Positions 1 to 8,582 of a stretch of 64,000 nucleotides of DNA are shown piece after piece. Below the pieces are notes generated by a model. That model ran no database searches, was not told the origin of the DNA, and saw nothing but the letters and a program-made list of their open reading frames with translations. The position numbers were made by a program, and so were the translations under genes. This DNA comes from Lewinella sp050633125. GTDB taxonomy: Bacteria > Bacteroidota > Bacteroidia > Chitinophagales > Saprospiraceae. Location of the stretch: NCBI RefSeq assembly GCF_050633125.1, contig NZ_JBOEFX010000054.1:17657-81656 (forward strand), in the 5' to 3' direction. Each line of letters begins with the position of its first letter. Within the stretch, counting starts at the first letter, position 1.

Positions 1-204
1 AAGTTGGCCAATTCCCCACCACAAACAAATAGGTATGGCCATATAATAAACAGTATTCAAGAAAAGAGGCCCGTAATTGAGCGTTTCGGAACCGTAACGA
101 GGCGTGCCATTACTCCAAAAAAGAATTAGATAGAAAAGACTTAATCCCACAGAGATGGCGCATAAGCGATAAAAAACACGTCTAAAATTTTCAGTGATCA
201 GCAT
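1..204 (-). CDS. Membrane protein, 5' end only
   Basis: Open frame that starts with ATG at 204 and runs off the left edge of the window, so 68 N-terminal residues are visible. After a short basic start (MLITENFRRVFYR) there is a strongly hydrophobic stretch at about residues 14-30 and a second one at about residues 48-67 rich in Trp/Tyr/Leu. This is the pattern of a multi-pass inner-membrane protein. No family can be named from this fragment. It is divergent from the amidohydrolase gene that starts at 374. Confidence 0.6.
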   Translation of the reverse strand, partial: MLITENFRRVFYRLCAISVGLSLFYLILFWSNGTPRYGSETLNYGPLFLNTVYYMAIPICLWWGIGQL

Positions 205-373
205 AAGACAATAACTAGGTGTTTTACAAGATAGGAATATCTGATAGATCAAAAAAGCATGGCTGGTTTTGTAGACAAACACGTCCTAAACAATAATCTA
301 CAAATCCTTAAATTTCTTACCTTGTGAGGGTTCCGCTACTTTGAATTCCACCAAGGATAAAACTTACAAACCT

Positions 374-1966
374 ATGCGTCATGTTTACCTTTTTCTCCTG
401 TTTTTAAGCATCACTACCTTACTCACCGCCCAGGTTGATCCCGCCCCTGATCGTATTCCAGGAGAAGGAGAGGGGCCTCATAGCCAACTAATCATCCGTG
501 GCGTTACCCTCATCAATGGAAATGGTGCTCCTCCACGTGGACCAATTGACATTGTTGTAGAAAATGACAGAATCGTCAAAATCCAGGTAGTGGGCAATCC
601 TAATGTGCCAATTAATCCAGATAGACGTCCAGAATTGGAGGAAGGCGGCTACGAACTCGACGCAGAAGGTATGTACTTGATGCCGGGTTTTGTGGATATG
701 CACGGACATATTGGTGGTCGGGCACAAGGCGCTGATGCAGAGTATGTCTTTAAATTGTGGCTAGGTCACGGTATTACAACCATTCGTGACCCATCGTGTG
801 GAAATGGATTAGACTGGGTACTGGAGCACAAAGCGCGCAGTGATCGCAATGAGATTGCCGCCCCTCGCATTGAAGCTTATACCGTCTTTGGTCAGGGAAA
901 TTACGATCAAATCAACACCCCCGAAGGCGCTCGTCAGTGGGTGCGTGACAATGCTGCCAAAGGAGCCGACGGCATCAAGTTTTTTGGAGCCAACCCCGAC
1001 ATTATGGGTGCAGCATTGGCAGAGAATAAAAAATTAGGTTTGCGCTCTGCTTGTCACCATGCCCAAATGGATGTTGGTCGCTGGAATGTAGTCAATAGCG
1101 CTGAGGCAGGATTGACCTCGATGGAGCACTGGTACGGGCTCCCCGAGGCACTTTTTACCGATCGCACGGTACAGAACTACCCTGTAGACTATAATTATCA
1201 AAATGAGCAGGATCGCTTTCAGGAAGCTGGGCGCCTTTGGAAACAAGCTGCAGCACCATTTAGCGATCATTGGAATAAAGTCATGGATGACTTGATCGCA
1301 CTGGACTTCACCATTGATCCGACTTTTAATATTTACGAAGCCAACCGCGACCTGATGAGGGCTCGCCGCGCCGAATGGCATGAAGAATACACCTTGCCCA
1401 GCTTGTGGCAATTTTACCAGCCTAGCCGAATCAGTCATGGCTCTTACTGGCATGCCTGGGGCACCGAACAAGAGGTTGCATGGCGGGAGAACTACCGTCT
1501 GTGGATGACTTTTGTTAATGAATACAAAAACCGGGGAGGGAGAGTAACCACAGGCTCCGATTCTGGGTTTATTTTCCAATTGTACGGTTTTGCCTACATT
1601 CGCGAGCTGGAACTACTTCGCGAAGCTGGTTTCCACCCGCTAGAGGTCATTCGGTCAGCTACCCTCAATGGAGCGGAAGCCCTAGGGATGGAGCAGGAAA
1701 TAGGAACGGTAGAAGTGGGCAAGAAAGCCGACTTTGTCATCGTAAACGAAAATCCACTAGCTGACTTTAAGGTGCTGTACGGCACGGGCGCAATACGCCT
1801 GGATGATAATAATGAGGTCATTCGTACGGAAGGGGTAAAATATACCGTTAAAGACGGTGTCGTTTACGATGCACAGCAACTATTGGAAGACGTGAAGGCA
1901 ATGGTGCAGGATGCTAAGTCTTCCGAAGGCGTAGAAATTCGCCAGCCAGGCGTTAATGAGAAATAA
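374..1966 (+). CDS. Exported amidohydrolase (imidazolonepropionase-like)
   Basis: Amidohydrolase-superfamily metal-dependent hydrolase of 530 residues. ATG 374 is preferred over an upstream in-frame TTG at 341 because it begins a clean signal peptide (MRHVYLFLLFLSITTLLTAQ). The metal-binding HxH is H110-G-H112 (DMHGHIGG). Further metal ligands appear as the GIKFF lysine region, the CHHAQ and MEHW histidines, and the Asp in TTGSDSGF. The C-terminal strand returns to the small beta-sandwich domain (VGKKADFVIVNENPLAD), as in this family. Known relatives hydrolyse cyclic amides or dipeptide/prolidase-type substrates; the substrate here cannot be read from sequence. It is the first of four consecutive genes for exported proteins and is followed after 20 bases by a lipoprotein gene, probably co-transcribed. 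Confidence 0.88.
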   Translation: MRHVYLFLLFLSITTLLTAQVDPAPDRIPGEGEGPHSQLIIRGVTLINGNGAPPRGPIDIVVENDRIVKIQVVGNPNVPINPDRRPELEEGGYELDAEGMYLMPGFVDMHGHIGGRAQGADAEYVFKLWLGHGITTIRDPSCGNGLDWVLEHKARSDRNEIAAPRIEAYTVFGQGNYDQINTPEGARQWVRDNAAKGADGIKFFGANPDIMGAALAENKKLGLRSACHHAQMDVGRWNVVNSAEAGLTSMEHWYGLPEALFTDRTVQNYPVDYNYQNEQDRFQEAGRLWKQAAAPFSDHWNKVMDDLIALDFTIDPTFNIYEANRDLMRARRAEWHEEYTLPSLWQFYQPSRISHGSYWHAWGTEQEVAWRENYRLWMTFVNEYKNRGGRVTTGSDSGFIFQLYGFAYIRELELLREAGFHPLEVIRSATLNGAEALGMEQEIGTVEVGKKADFVIVNENPLADFKVLYGTGAIRLDDNNEVIRTEGVKYTVKDGVVYDAQQLLEDVKAMVQDAKSSEGVEIRQPGVNEK

Positions 1967-1986
1967 ATAAAACAATCATAATTACC

Positions 1987-2529
1987 ATGCAATTTTTGAA
2001 GTACTTTTTTAGCCTTTTGTTGGCTGTTACATTAATGACGAGCTGTAAACCCGACGCTCCTGGCGATAACGGTGCAACGGTAGATGCTGCCCCCAATGAG
2101 GCAACCGAGCAGGGAAGTTTTGCTACGCCCGTACTACCAAATGCCAATAGCCCCAAGGTTCAGCTTTTACTACGCTCTCCTTACTGGGTAGCAGAGCATT
2201 GGGTAAACCACGAAGACAATACCCAAAACCTTCCCAACAAGGGCCGCTGGTGGGCACTTAATGCCGATGGGACTTTCACTACAGGACAATGGCAAGAAAC
2301 TTATTCCAATGGCAGTTGGGTAATCTATAACGACGGCCCTAAAGAGCTTCTTCATTTCGATGCAGCGAATAATGCGCTGGATATGGAGTTCGAGATGCAG
2401 GCCGTTTCCCAATTGCAAGATTATATGTCTTGGTCAGGAACAAAGACCTATGACATGAGTCGGATAGCAGTCAAGGCAGTCAGCTTGTTGAGTATGCCTA
2501 CCAAGCTGCAATTCAACGTTGCAGAATAG
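1987..2529 (+). CDS. Putative lipoprotein, unknown function
   Basis: 180-residue protein with an N-terminal hydrophobic segment ending in a lipobox (VTLMTSC, Cys about residue 20) followed by an Asp/Pro/Gly-rich linker, so probably a lipoprotein of the outer membrane. The body (about residues 55-175) is Trp- and Asn-rich, with a segment resembling lipocalin-like strands (GRWWALNADGTFTTGQW then GSWVIYNDG). The family is not recognised with certainty. It lies 20 bases behind the amidohydrolase gene and ahead of a hairpin at 2571-2608, so the two genes probably form a transcription unit. Confidence 0.75.
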   Translation: MQFLKYFFSLLLAVTLMTSCKPDAPGDNGATVDAAPNEATEQGSFATPVLPNANSPKVQLLLRSPYWVAEHWVNHEDNTQNLPNKGRWWALNADGTFTTGQWQETYSNGSWVIYNDGPKELLHFDAANNALDMEFEMQAVSQLQDYMSWSGTKTYDMSRIAVKAVSLLSMPTKLQFNVAE

Positions 2530-2570
2530 TGACAGATCACTAGTTCTGGTCAAAAATATTTCCTATGATT

Positions 2571-2608
2571 TAGCAGGTTTCGTGGATGTTGTCCCGCGGA
2601 ACCTGCTA
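2571..2608 (+). terminator. Stem-loop, possible terminator
   Basis: 12-bp stem with one G-U pair (left arm 2571-2582, right arm 2597-2608) and a 14-base loop. It lies between the lipoprotein and the GH13 gene and is followed by TAGTTTT, a weak T-tract. It could end or attenuate the upstream transcript. Confidence 0.5.
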
Positions 2609-2625
2609 TAGTTTTAAGTAAAAAA

Positions 2626-4599
2626 ATGATGATTCACCAAAAAATGGCTTTAGCCAATATTAAGCGTACCGCACTTTGTGGACTACTGGGCTTTTTGTTT
2701 ACCCTACCTTTAATTGCCCAACATGGCATCTACAATGATGATCCGATGCAAAAAATGCCTCTGGGCACAGAGGAGAGTGAGTATCATTACCGCGAAGCCA
2801 CCGGAGAATCCTTCTCCAATACGCGTATTGAACCACCCAATTGGTGGACAGGAATGGCAGAGCGCCAACTGGAAATCCTGATTTATGATCGAAACGCTAG
2901 CGACCTAGAACCCTCCATTGATTATCCGGGGGTAAGCTTGTTGGAAACGACAAGACTGGAGAATCCCAATTACATTTTCCTTTTACTGGATATAGCTCCT
3001 GAGACCAAGGCTGGTAGCTTTTTTATTGAACTAAAGTATCCGGATGGTAGAGAAAATAAAGCTTACCCTTACGAATTAAAAGCCCGCGACAATACCCCTA
3101 AAGCACAAGGTATTACAGCAGCTGACTTTATCTATCTGATCATGCCGGATCGATTTGCCAATGGTGATAAAGGCAACGACAAAGGGCGAGATATGCTCCA
3201 GAAAGGAACCAACCGTGATAAAGTGTTTTTTCGACACGGTGGAGACCTCATTGGGATCATGGAACACCTCGATTATATCGAAGAATTGGGGGCAACTGCA
3301 CTTTGGCTAAACCCCGTGCTCGAAAACGACCAACCTTACGAAAGTTACCACGGTTATGCCGTCACAGATCATTATGAAATTGACCCTCGTTTGGGTAGTA
3401 ACGAGCAATATCGGCAGCTGATACAACTGGCCCATGCACGCGGGCAGAAGGTTATCATGGACGTTATTTTCAACCACACAGGAGACCAACATTGGTTTAT
3501 CAGGGATTTGCCTGCTACCGACTGGATTCACCAATGGAAGGATGGTTATCGCGATATTTCCTACCGGGCGCCAGTACACCTTGATCCTTATGCAGCGGAA
3601 AGCGACTTCACGCAAGTTACGGATAGCTGGTTCGATAAGCATATGCCAGACCTAAATCAACAACATCCACAATTAGCCAACTACCTCATTCAGAACAGCA
3701 TCTGGTGGACAGAATACAGTGGCCAAGATGGTTTTCGTGTTGATACTTATGCCTATTGTGACCAGGGTTTCATGAGCGAATGGAATCGTCGGATGCTAAA
3801 GGAATATCCCGACTTAGGAATATTTGCAGAAACTTGGGTCCATGGCACCGGTGTTCAGTCCTGGTTTGCTAAAGGAACACGGGCGAATGATCATAACAGT
3901 CACCTGCCGGGAGTTACAGATTTTCAACTGTATTATGCACTCAAAGAAGCCCTCACCGAAACACAAGAATGGACAAGTGGTGTTGCCAAAATTTACTATA
4001 TTTTAGCACAGGATTATCTTTACGAAGACGCTTACCGCAATGTCCTGTTTTTAGACAACCACGACCTGGGGCGTATTTACGGCGAACTAGGAGAGGATTT
4101 AGATAAATTCAAATCTGCTGTAAGCTTGTTGCTCACGCTGCGAGGTATTCCGATGCTTTATTATGGGAGCGAAATTCTGATGACCGGTACTGGCGGGGCT
4201 TTTGGCGAAGGTGGCCGACGAGATTTTCCCGGTGGTTTCCCCAGAGATAAGGAAAACAAATTCAAAGAGAGAGACAGAACTACCGAAGAGCAAGAGGCGT
4301 TCAATGTTATAAAGGCACTAGCGAATTACCGCAAGGAAAATCCTGTGTTACAAAACGGTCAACTCACACAGTACATTCCAGAAGATGGCGTATATGTCTT
4401 CTTTCGTTACAATGAGGAAAAAACAGTAATGATCGCCTATAATTCTAATCCTGCAGAAATGACACTCGCAACCGACCGCTTTGCACAACAAATAGCAGGA
4501 GCAACAGCTGGAACAAACATCGTTACCGGACAGAAAGTTGAGGATGTGGCTAGTCTTTTACTAAAGCCTTACGAAACCGTGGTGTTGGAATTGCAATAA
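2626..4599 (+). CDS. GH13 alpha-amylase family, neopullulanase/cyclomaltodextrinase type
   Basis: 657-residue exported glycoside hydrolase with a signal peptide (hydrophobic segment about residues 17-31, then Ala-Gln). The N-terminal beta-sandwich carries the PPNWWTGM motif typical of the cyclomaltodextrinase N-domain. All four GH13 regions are present: DVIFNHTGDQHW (I), GFRVDTYAY with nucleophile D373 (II), FAETWVHG with acid/base E402 (III) and FLDNHDLG with D480 (IV). The enzyme should therefore be active. Relatives such as Bacteroides SusA hydrolyse alpha-1,4 (and some alpha-1,6) glucans and cyclodextrins in the periplasm. No SusC/SusD pair lies nearby, so this is not a classical polysaccharide-utilisation locus. 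Two ATGs are adjacent at the start (2626 and 2629). The next gene begins 25 bases downstream. Confidence 0.92.
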   Translation: MMIHQKMALANIKRTALCGLLGFLFTLPLIAQHGIYNDDPMQKMPLGTEESEYHYREATGESFSNTRIEPPNWWTGMAERQLEILIYDRNASDLEPSIDYPGVSLLETTRLENPNYIFLLLDIAPETKAGSFFIELKYPDGRENKAYPYELKARDNTPKAQGITAADFIYLIMPDRFANGDKGNDKGRDMLQKGTNRDKVFFRHGGDLIGIMEHLDYIEELGATALWLNPVLENDQPYESYHGYAVTDHYEIDPRLGSNEQYRQLIQLAHARGQKVIMDVIFNHTGDQHWFIRDLPATDWIHQWKDGYRDISYRAPVHLDPYAAESDFTQVTDSWFDKHMPDLNQQHPQLANYLIQNSIWWTEYSGQDGFRVDTYAYCDQGFMSEWNRRMLKEYPDLGIFAETWVHGTGVQSWFAKGTRANDHNSHLPGVTDFQLYYALKEALTETQEWTSGVAKIYYILAQDYLYEDAYRNVLFLDNHDLGRIYGELGEDLDKFKSAVSLLLTLRGIPMLYYGSEILMTGTGGAFGEGGRRDFPGGFPRDKENKFKERDRTTEEQEAFNVIKALANYRKENPVLQNGQLTQYIPEDGVYVFFRYNEEKTVMIAYNSNPAEMTLATDRFAQQIAGATAGTNIVTGQKVEDVASLLLKPYETVVLELQ

Positions 4600-4623
4600 C
4601 AACCTGAAAAACTAGAATTTATA

Positions 4624-5133
4624 ATGAATAAAATACTCCAACTAATACTCCTCGCAACCCTGTGCTTTTCCTGCATAGATGAGCAAGCTATCAGCTCCAT
4701 TTCTCCTGTGAATTGGGAGAAGAGAAAAGCAAGAGAAATAATTCTTGATTCACTAGAGCATGGCATGACTTATCTCTCTGTGTATTCTCAAATTTATAGC
4801 CAAACGGAGCATACTACCCACAGCTTGACAGCTACAGTGAGCATGAGAAATACGAGCCTAAAGGATACCGTTTATCTAAGTCAGGCCGCTTATTATGATA
4901 CCCACGGCACATTCCTTCGGAGTTATTTTGACGAAACTATCTTCATCGCTCCCATGGAAACCGTAGAAATTGTGATTGACGAAATAGATAAGGATGGAGG
5001 TACCGGGGCTAACTTCATCTTCGACTGGCATATCCGGCACAAGGCGCATGAACCTGTCTTTGAAGCAGTAATGATTTCCACCTCCGGGCAGCAAGGTTTA
5101 TCCTTCTCCACGCAGGGAAAAAGGGTAGAGTAG
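4624..5133 (+). CDS. DUF3124 family lipoprotein
   Basis: 169-residue protein with an N-terminal hydrophobic segment ending in LCFSC, a probable lipobox with Cys at about residue 17. The rest matches the DUF3124 pattern as I know it: YSQIYSQTEHTTHSLTATVS, RNTS, then YYDTHGTFLRSY, FIAPMETVEIVIDE and GGTGANFIFDW. The function of DUF3124 is not established. It lies 25 bases behind the amylase gene, so probably in the same operon, and is followed by a long inverted repeat that may end the transcript. Confidence 0.75.
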   Translation: MNKILQLILLATLCFSCIDEQAISSISPVNWEKRKAREIILDSLEHGMTYLSVYSQIYSQTEHTTHSLTATVSMRNTSLKDTVYLSQAAYYDTHGTFLRSYFDETIFIAPMETVEIVIDEIDKDGGTGANFIFDWHIRHKAHEPVFEAVMISTSGQQGLSFSTQGKRVE

Positions 5134-5167
5134 TCCTGTCATAAACTACCAGGAAAGGTTTGCAATT

Positions 5168-5251
5168 TGAACCATATAAGGGATTATAAGGTCATTTAAG
5201 TATTATAATAAAGACACTTATTATGGTTTTTATAATCCCTTATATGGTTCA
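5168..5251. repeat. Long inverted repeat with nested hairpin
   Basis: Perfect 22-bp inverted repeat: left arm 5168-5189, right arm 5230-5251. The 40-base interior itself folds, with a 7-bp stem 5205-5211/5218-5224. The repeat lies between the convergent DUF3124 gene and the 5268-6362 gene and could act as a bidirectional terminator. The arm unit (TTGAACCATATAAG followed by TATAAGG) recurs at 33834-33857, so it may be a dispersed element rather than only a terminator. Confidence 0.8.
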
Positions 5252-5267
5252 CGATTTGTAAAAGCGA

Positions 5268-6362
5268 TTATTGCTTCCGCGTCACTTTCATGTCTCCTCC
5301 CAACGCAATGATATCAGAGCGTTGCTGAAATTCCTTATCAGCGGACCGAGAGTGGTCGCCCTTGTAAGCATCCCAACTTTCGTAGCCATGCTCAAGGGCA
5401 ATCATTTCCTGAAGGACAGACCAAAAAAGGCGAGGATTGTCATAACTTTTAGTTTCTCCTTTGCGGAATGACATGGCTTCTTCACGACCTTCTGATACTT
5501 CGACACCAGTGATGGCCGCAGGAGTATTCACGCTACTAGGCAGGCCATATTTTTTTCTAACCTCGGGCCGGTCAGCATAGTCATTATAAGCTTCTGCCAA
5601 ATTCTTGTTTCGAACCTCCTCGTCCGCACCCAAAGCGGAAGGGTCTCCAGCGTAATCTGCTTGTTCAACTTTTCGTTCTACGTGACGGCTGTACATGGCT
5701 TTATCATAAGCCGCGAGGCCTTGGCGGTCAAAGATACTTGCTATTTGAACACCGTCAAAACCAGCAAGACTTAGCCCCTTAAACCATTCTTCACTGTTGG
5801 CGATGTATTTCATATGTGATTTGGCTTCTCCGCTGGCATTGTCCCTTACTTCTGCCAGGTAAGCTGCAACGTCAGCTGCACTCATACTGAGGTCGCCTTG
5901 CCCTTGCTGAAGGAAATAGACCCCAGTGGCAAGGATTACTCCCGGCGACATGGTTTCTTTTTCAGCCTCCAAAAAGGTTTGCGCGGCACTCATTTCTATC
6001 CAGCTGTTGATATCGCTGCTCCGAATCATGTTGCGGCTATTGCGGGTGCTGACTGGTTTTACTTCTGGGGTGGCAACCGTTCTGATTTTGCTACTGCGGG
6101 AAGCTTCCCGTAGCGTAGGGAGTGCTGCACGATCTGAAGGACTTCTTCTGATAGAGCTACTTTCTCCCCTGAGGTCTTCGCGTGCCTTACTCAAGTTAAG
6201 GGTTGCATATTCTTGGGTTGGCCCAAGTTCGTCTTCTGTGAAATCCTGGGTCGTCTGTGTTGCCAGAAAGGAGGATAAATCAGATTTTGAAACAAAGCCA
6301 ACACAAAGCACAATGGCCGCAAAAGCGCCAAAGTATTTAAAAATTTGTAGAATGAAATTCAT
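5268..6362 (-). CDS. Membrane-anchored protein of unknown function, partner of glucosaminidase
   Basis: 364-residue protein not assigned to a family. Residues about 1-26 form one hydrophobic segment (signal anchor). A Ser/Arg-rich low-complexity linker (about 40-120) follows, then a helical domain. The stretch WIEMSAAQTFLEAEKETMSP-GVILATGVYFLQQG resembles the first helices of the neighbouring glucosaminidase (TNVSASITIAQGILESDAG) but lacks the catalytic-looking Glu, so it may be a degenerate relative. That is inference. It is 39 bases behind the glucosaminidase gene and probably co-transcribed. Confidence 0.7.
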   Translation of the reverse strand: MNFILQIFKYFGAFAAIVLCVGFVSKSDLSSFLATQTTQDFTEDELGPTQEYATLNLSKAREDLRGESSSIRRSPSDRAALPTLREASRSSKIRTVATPEVKPVSTRNSRNMIRSSDINSWIEMSAAQTFLEAEKETMSPGVILATGVYFLQQGQGDLSMSAADVAAYLAEVRDNASGEAKSHMKYIANSEEWFKGLSLAGFDGVQIASIFDRQGLAAYDKAMYSRHVERKVEQADYAGDPSALGADEEVRNKNLAEAYNDYADRPEVRKKYGLPSSVNTPAAITGVEVSEGREEAMSFRKGETKSYDNPRLFWSVLQEMIALEHGYESWDAYKGDHSRSADKEFQQRSDIIALGGDMKVTRKQ

Positions 6363-6401
6363 AATTACACGATTTTTGGTATGTTATTAAGTATAAATTT
6401 T

Positions 6402-7415
6402 TCATGAGTTAAGGGCGTTCGATAAGGCAGCATCCAGCCGCCATAATTCGTAGGTCTCAATCAAGTAAACCAGCTTTTTATGGTAGCTTTTTGAGGTCGC
6501 ATAGCCCGCCATTTTTAGGCCGGCAGCTTGTGCTGCGTAATAGGGCAGGGTAGTGTATCCAAAAAAGTCTTCGGGGGGAATTCCAGAGGTCTTTTGGAAA
6601 ATAGAAGCCATCTCCGTAATATCAATTCGCTCTTTTTGCACAGGGAATGTCTCCCAAATCCAGGCATAGCATCCTTTGCGGGCTGTCGTACATTTGTTTT
6701 TCAACAAATTGCTGTGTCGTCGATAGCTATCCTGCACACTAAGATAGGTTTCAAACCGGTCGTATTTATGGTCGTCATGATGTTGAGATACCCCAATGGC
6801 CGGTGTTTTAAAAGTAAAATCGTGATCATACAACTGACCATAATTTTTACTTTTTATCTTTTTTCGACCATTAGCATTAGGAAGGGCTTTTATACCAAAA
6901 TGATTGTTGGTTGTTCTGGCCAAACGAGACCTGCCAGCATCACTTTCCAATATTCCCTGAGCGATGGTAATACTTGCTGAAACATTGGTATTGTACATAT
7001 CATACAAGGCCTCATCCAGATAAGATTCAATATAAGCCAGGTAAGCATTAGCTGCCTTTAGTTTCCCTGACGACCAACCTTCTTTGGCTAGTTTTTTGGC
7101 AATTACATCAGCGTTCCAGTTATGACGAACTTGTAATGATTCTTCAACGTGGAAGGCAGTAGACATTTTCGAGCGCGGCTCTAACAGTCTATTGTCCAGG
7201 GTAATGATATGAATGGCTAGCTTTTCTCCTAAGGTAGTGGTCTGTTCCCAGCCTATTCGGGAGGCGTCCGTGATTTCCTGGATGACAGGAAGCTTTCTAA
7301 ATTCGTCGAATCCTTGTTCGTAAATAAAATATCCACCACCTGCCAGCACCAAGAAGCCAAAGACAGGCAAAAACCCATCCATAAAGGAATTGATTATTTG
7401 TTGTAGATAGTTCAT
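6402..7415 (-). CDS. Membrane-anchored glucosaminidase (FlgJ/LytB-like peptidoglycan hydrolase)
   Basis: 337 residues from ATG 7415; a further in-frame ATG at 7463 lies upstream of the promoter at 7429-7459 and is rejected. An N-terminal transmembrane helix (about residues 12-30) is followed by a linker and a glucosaminidase domain: ASITIAQGILESDAG with the probable catalytic Glu, NNHFGIKAL, then FKTPAIGVSQHHDDHKYDRF, FETYLSVQDSYRRHSNLL, YAAQAAGLKMAGYATSKSY and YHKKLVYLIETY. This layout is that of N-acetylglucosaminidases cleaving the GlcNAc-MurNAc linkage. Unlike many Bacteroidota homologues there is no LysM domain at the C-terminus; the downstream gene may supply a partner function. Confidence 0.88.
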   Translation of the reverse strand: MNYLQQIINSFMDGFLPVFGFLVLAGGGYFIYEQGFDEFRKLPVIQEITDASRIGWEQTTTLGEKLAIHIITLDNRLLEPRSKMSTAFHVEESLQVRHNWNADVIAKKLAKEGWSSGKLKAANAYLAYIESYLDEALYDMYNTNVSASITIAQGILESDAGRSRLARTTNNHFGIKALPNANGRKKIKSKNYGQLYDHDFTFKTPAIGVSQHHDDHKYDRFETYLSVQDSYRRHSNLLKNKCTTARKGCYAWIWETFPVQKERIDITEMASIFQKTSGIPPEDFFGYTTLPYYAAQAAGLKMAGYATSKSYHKKLVYLIETYELWRLDAALSNALNS

Positions 7416-7428
7416 TAGCTCACAAAGA

Positions 7429-7459
7429 CAAAATAAGGCGCTCTGGTAAATAATTACAA
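7429..7459 (-). promoter_or_regulatory. Promoter of the glucosaminidase operon
   Basis: Read on the - strand: TTG at 7459-7457, 20 bases, then TTATTTTG at 7436-7429, one mismatch from the Bacteroidota -7 box TAnnTTTG. Predicted transcription start is close to 7423, just ahead of ATG 7415, and excludes the longer start. Confidence 0.55.
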
Positions 7460-7652
7460 GCAAGGAAGCTGATTAACAGCTGCCAAAAAAACACAATGGG
7501 AATGAGTGGAAGTGGGGCGTTGATTAAAAAAGATTGCCATTTTTTATAGGAAATGGCACGTGTAGATCACTAGTATGTGGCAAAAGTAGCCCTTTGACGC
7601 GATAAGATAGTTGATTTTTTCTTATTTATCCTCTTTTGTCAGTTGCCCTCTT

Positions 7653-8531
7653 TTAGTAAAAAAGGTATTCCGTCTTGAAGAAGATTCCAATTCTGTTCTG
7701 GTTGCGTTTTCTTACCCTGGTAATATCTAAGCCTAAATCTGCTCCAAGTGTAAAACGCAGAGGGACGCGCTGGAATGGCGAGATGAACATTTGCCCTTTC
7801 ACCGTTGCCAAAAGATACCACTCTGAGCCTCCCGTATTTTTGGGCGCCTGATAGCGGATACTTTCGTGCAAAGTGGCTTCAAGGGACTTATATTCATCAA
7901 AGGTAAGGTCGCCTTCGGCAACATCCCGTACGAGGTGATCTGTTATCAATTGCAGTATACCCGATTCTTCAAGGGAGATGCCAAATCCACTATCAAATCC
8001 CGCTTCTAGGCCGGTGTAAACAGAGGCCATCAGCGATTGAGCACTGGCGGTAGCAGGAACAATTTCCCACATGTTATTCTCGGTCAAGAGACTCATCTCG
8101 TGTCGCAACGAAAACGAAAGTCCTCCATCACGGAAACGAGAGCCGCCAACACTAGCGGTCGTGCGTGTATCGCGATTAAAGGTTTCATATTGCATCCCCA
8201 TATAAAAGCGGAAAGCATTTTGGGTTACAGGCCCACCAATAACCGTGTCGAGATCAATTTCAATCTCCTCTAGACTGTCTATTTCCAAGATTTGAGTAGC
8301 GTAGCCTATTCCGAGATTAAAGAGATTAATCTGCCGAGCAGCATGATCAAAATCTTTGAGGTTTGCAGCGTCACTAACAATGCTGGTTTCATTTGCCAGG
8401 CCTACGGTCAAAAACACACTGGCACTGTTGGGGCTCTGACCGCCATTAATAGAGCGGCCAAAAAAGTCGATTTGTGCACTCATCGTACAGGGAATCAAAA
8501 CCAGAAAGCACCAAAATGTAAAATTCTTCAT
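7653..8531 (-). CDS. Outer-membrane beta-barrel-type protein, unknown
   Basis: 292 residues with a signal peptide (MKNFTFWCFLVLIPCTMSAQ). The mature part shows alternating amphipathic strands and ends in IGIFFKTEYLFY, an aromatic C-terminus usual for outer-membrane barrels. No family is recognised; it does not show the PorP/SprF start motif. It is the last of three genes (11172 to 7653), 51 bases behind the similarly built 8583-9737 protein and behind a T9SS type-B cargo protein. This suggests a cell-surface role with that cargo, which is inference. Confidence 0.65.
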   Translation of the reverse strand: MKNFTFWCFLVLIPCTMSAQIDFFGRSINGGQSPNSASVFLTVGLANETSIVSDAANLKDFDHAARQINLFNLGIGYATQILEIDSLEEIEIDLDTVIGGPVTQNAFRFYMGMQYETFNRDTRTTASVGGSRFRDGGLSFSLRHEMSLLTENNMWEIVPATASAQSLMASVYTGLEAGFDSGFGISLEESGILQLITDHLVRDVAEGDLTFDEYKSLEATLHESIRYQAPKNTGGSEWYLLATVKGQMFISPFQRVPLRFTLGADLGLDITRVRKRNQNRIGIFFKTEYLFY

Positions 8532-8582
8532 AAGCTTAAAATTCTGAGTAGTCGTTGAAAAGATAGCTGGTATTTACTTGTG

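Noticed and set aside
1034..1579. Long open frames on the strand opposite to real genes (for example opposite the amidohydrolase and opposite ruvB).
   Set aside because: They lie fully inside well-supported genes, have no domain signatures and use poor codons; shadows of the coding strand.
2626..4599. Polysaccharide utilisation locus around the GH13 gene.
   Set aside because: No SusC/SusD-type genes or SusR/HTCS regulator in the neighbourhood.
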